The notes beneath the pieces were generated by a model that worked only from the letters and a program-made list of their open reading frames with translations, was not told the DNA's origin and made no database searches. A program made the translations under genes and the position numbers. Positions 5,052 to 5,730 of a stretch of DNA of 5,730 nt are shown piece by piece. The DNA comes from Sphingomonas sp. (GTDB lineage: Bacteria; Pseudomonadota; Alphaproteobacteria; Sphingomonadales; Sphingomonadaceae). Each line of letters begins with the position of its first letter. The first letter of the stretch is position 1. The stretch is taken from positions 1 to 5,730 of the forward strand of contig JAFBAM010000269.1 of assembly GCA_019247755.1 (NCBI GenBank), in the 5' to 3' direction.

Positions 5052-5730
5052 TTAACTCACTGATCGGTAAGCAACGCTGAAGACATCGCCCTCGCCAAGC
5101 CTCTGGAGCAGTTCGAAGCCCATGCGCGACATTGCGGCCATGAGTTCGTCGGCTTTGGCCTGCCCGTAGACGTATGGGTGAAGCTCGATCATCGCGAACC
5201 TCACGCGGCTGCGAAGCCTCGGTAGCTCGCGAAGGATGATGTCGGCCTCCGCGCCCTCGATGTCGGCGATGAGCGAGAAGCGCTCGAAGTCCGCCAGCGC
5301 AGCCAGCGTCGTCGCCTCCACCGCGACCGTCTCGGCAGAGTCTCCAACTGCGGCTAGGTTTGAGCCAACGAACTCAGGATCGATGGGGAAGGTAACGGTT
5401 TCGCCGTCATAGGCGATGGCCGTGTTCACGACCTGGAACTTGCAGCCGTTGAGGTCGCGGTTCCTCAGCAGCACGGGCACCATGTAGGGATTGGCCTCGA
5501 CCACGATATGCTGGCTGGGATCGTCCAGCAGCCGATTGGTCAGGCAGGACACGACGCCAAGCCCGCCCCCAAGTTCGATCGCGGGAAGATTGCGGGGAAG
5601 CCAGCACTTCACCAGCTCGCGCTCCTCCATTTCGTGAAGACCGAAGGCGAGGGTGCTCTTGTGGCCCGTAGAGATGTTTGGTGACGAGACGCTGTAGCTG
5701 AGCCCGTCCATCCGCACGCGGTTGCCGGTG
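5052..5730 (-). CDS. FkbM-family SAM-dependent methyltransferase, probably truncated at the right edge
   Basis: Residue numbers count from the GTG at 5717. The frame stays open to the window end (adding T-G-N-R), so the start could be that GTG, the ATG at 5711 or, more likely, lie outside. The Rossmann methyltransferase core is clear: AIELGGGLGVVSCLTNRLL (46-64) is motif I, the SAM-binding glycine loop; IVVEANPYMVPVLLRNRDLN (71-90) holds the acidic motif II residue Glu74; SLIADIEGAEADII (148-161) is the DIEGxE motif typical of FkbM proteins. FkbM enzymes O-methylate sugars or small molecules, often in polysaccharide or natural-product loci; the substrate here is unknown. It ends 108 bp upstream of the first operon gene on the same strand. 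The promoter candidate in the gap suggests it is a separate transcription unit, although read-through is possible since no clear terminator is seen. Confidence 0.85.
   Translation of the reverse strand, partial: TGNRVRMDGLSYSVSSPNISTGHKSTLAFGLHEMEERELVKCWLPRNLPAIELGGGLGVVSCLTNRLLDDPSQHIVVEANPYMVPVLLRNRDLNGCKFQVVNTAIAYDGETVTFPIDPEFVGSNLAAVGDSAETVAVEATTLAALADFERFSLIADIEGAEADIILRELPRLRSRVRFAMIELHPYVYGQAKADELMAAMSRMGFELLQRLGEGDVFSVAYRSVS

Noticed and set aside
1..5730. CRISPR array, tRNA, rRNA, insertion sequence or riboswitch
   Set aside because: No regularly spaced repeats, terminal inverted repeats, transposase motifs or long structured leader were seen; the only intergenic stretch above 50 bp is 4944-5051.

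Overview
The window is GC-rich, gene-dense DNA from what looks like an alphaproteobacterium, most likely a sphingomonad (Sphingomonadaceae or a near relative). This rests on codon usage, short spacers, a TTGACA-type -35 with a poor -10, and the overall character of the proteins. It was not checked by any search. There is no sign of a mobile element, CRISPR array, tRNA or rRNA.

Layout: (1) The left edge holds the 3' part of a plus-strand SIMPL-domain (DUF541/YggE/BP26-like) protein, ending at 565. (2) From 4943 down to 550 runs an unbroken minus-strand series of seven genes: a four-helix membrane protein, a small XRE/Cro-type regulator, an exported Amidase_2/PGRP-like zinc amidase homologue, a short periplasmic-binding-protein-like lipoprotein, a cation diffusion facilitator (CDF) transporter, an ABHD10-like serine hydrolase and an exported TPR protein. 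Junctions are a 1-nt overlap, 0 nt, 47 nt, a 4-nt overlap, 33 nt and a 4-nt overlap, so it reads as one operon with translational coupling at several joints. The last gene runs 16 bp into the convergent SIMPL gene. (3) A 108-bp intergenic region (4944-5051) carries a plausible promoter and a perfect 7+7 bp inverted repeat over the start region and ribosome binding site of the first operon gene. (4) The right edge holds an FkbM-family methyltransferase gene on the minus strand that is probably cut by the window end.

Most of the operon products act in or around the envelope: two membrane proteins, a lipoprotein and two exported proteins. They sit with one DNA-binding regulator encoded second, the usual place for an autoregulator. 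A common task in envelope maintenance or metal handling is an inference; no single pathway joins them. The points most worth a second look are the operator-like palindrome, the apparently single-lobe binding protein coupled to the CDF gene, and the CDF protein's departure from the usual metal-ligand motifs.
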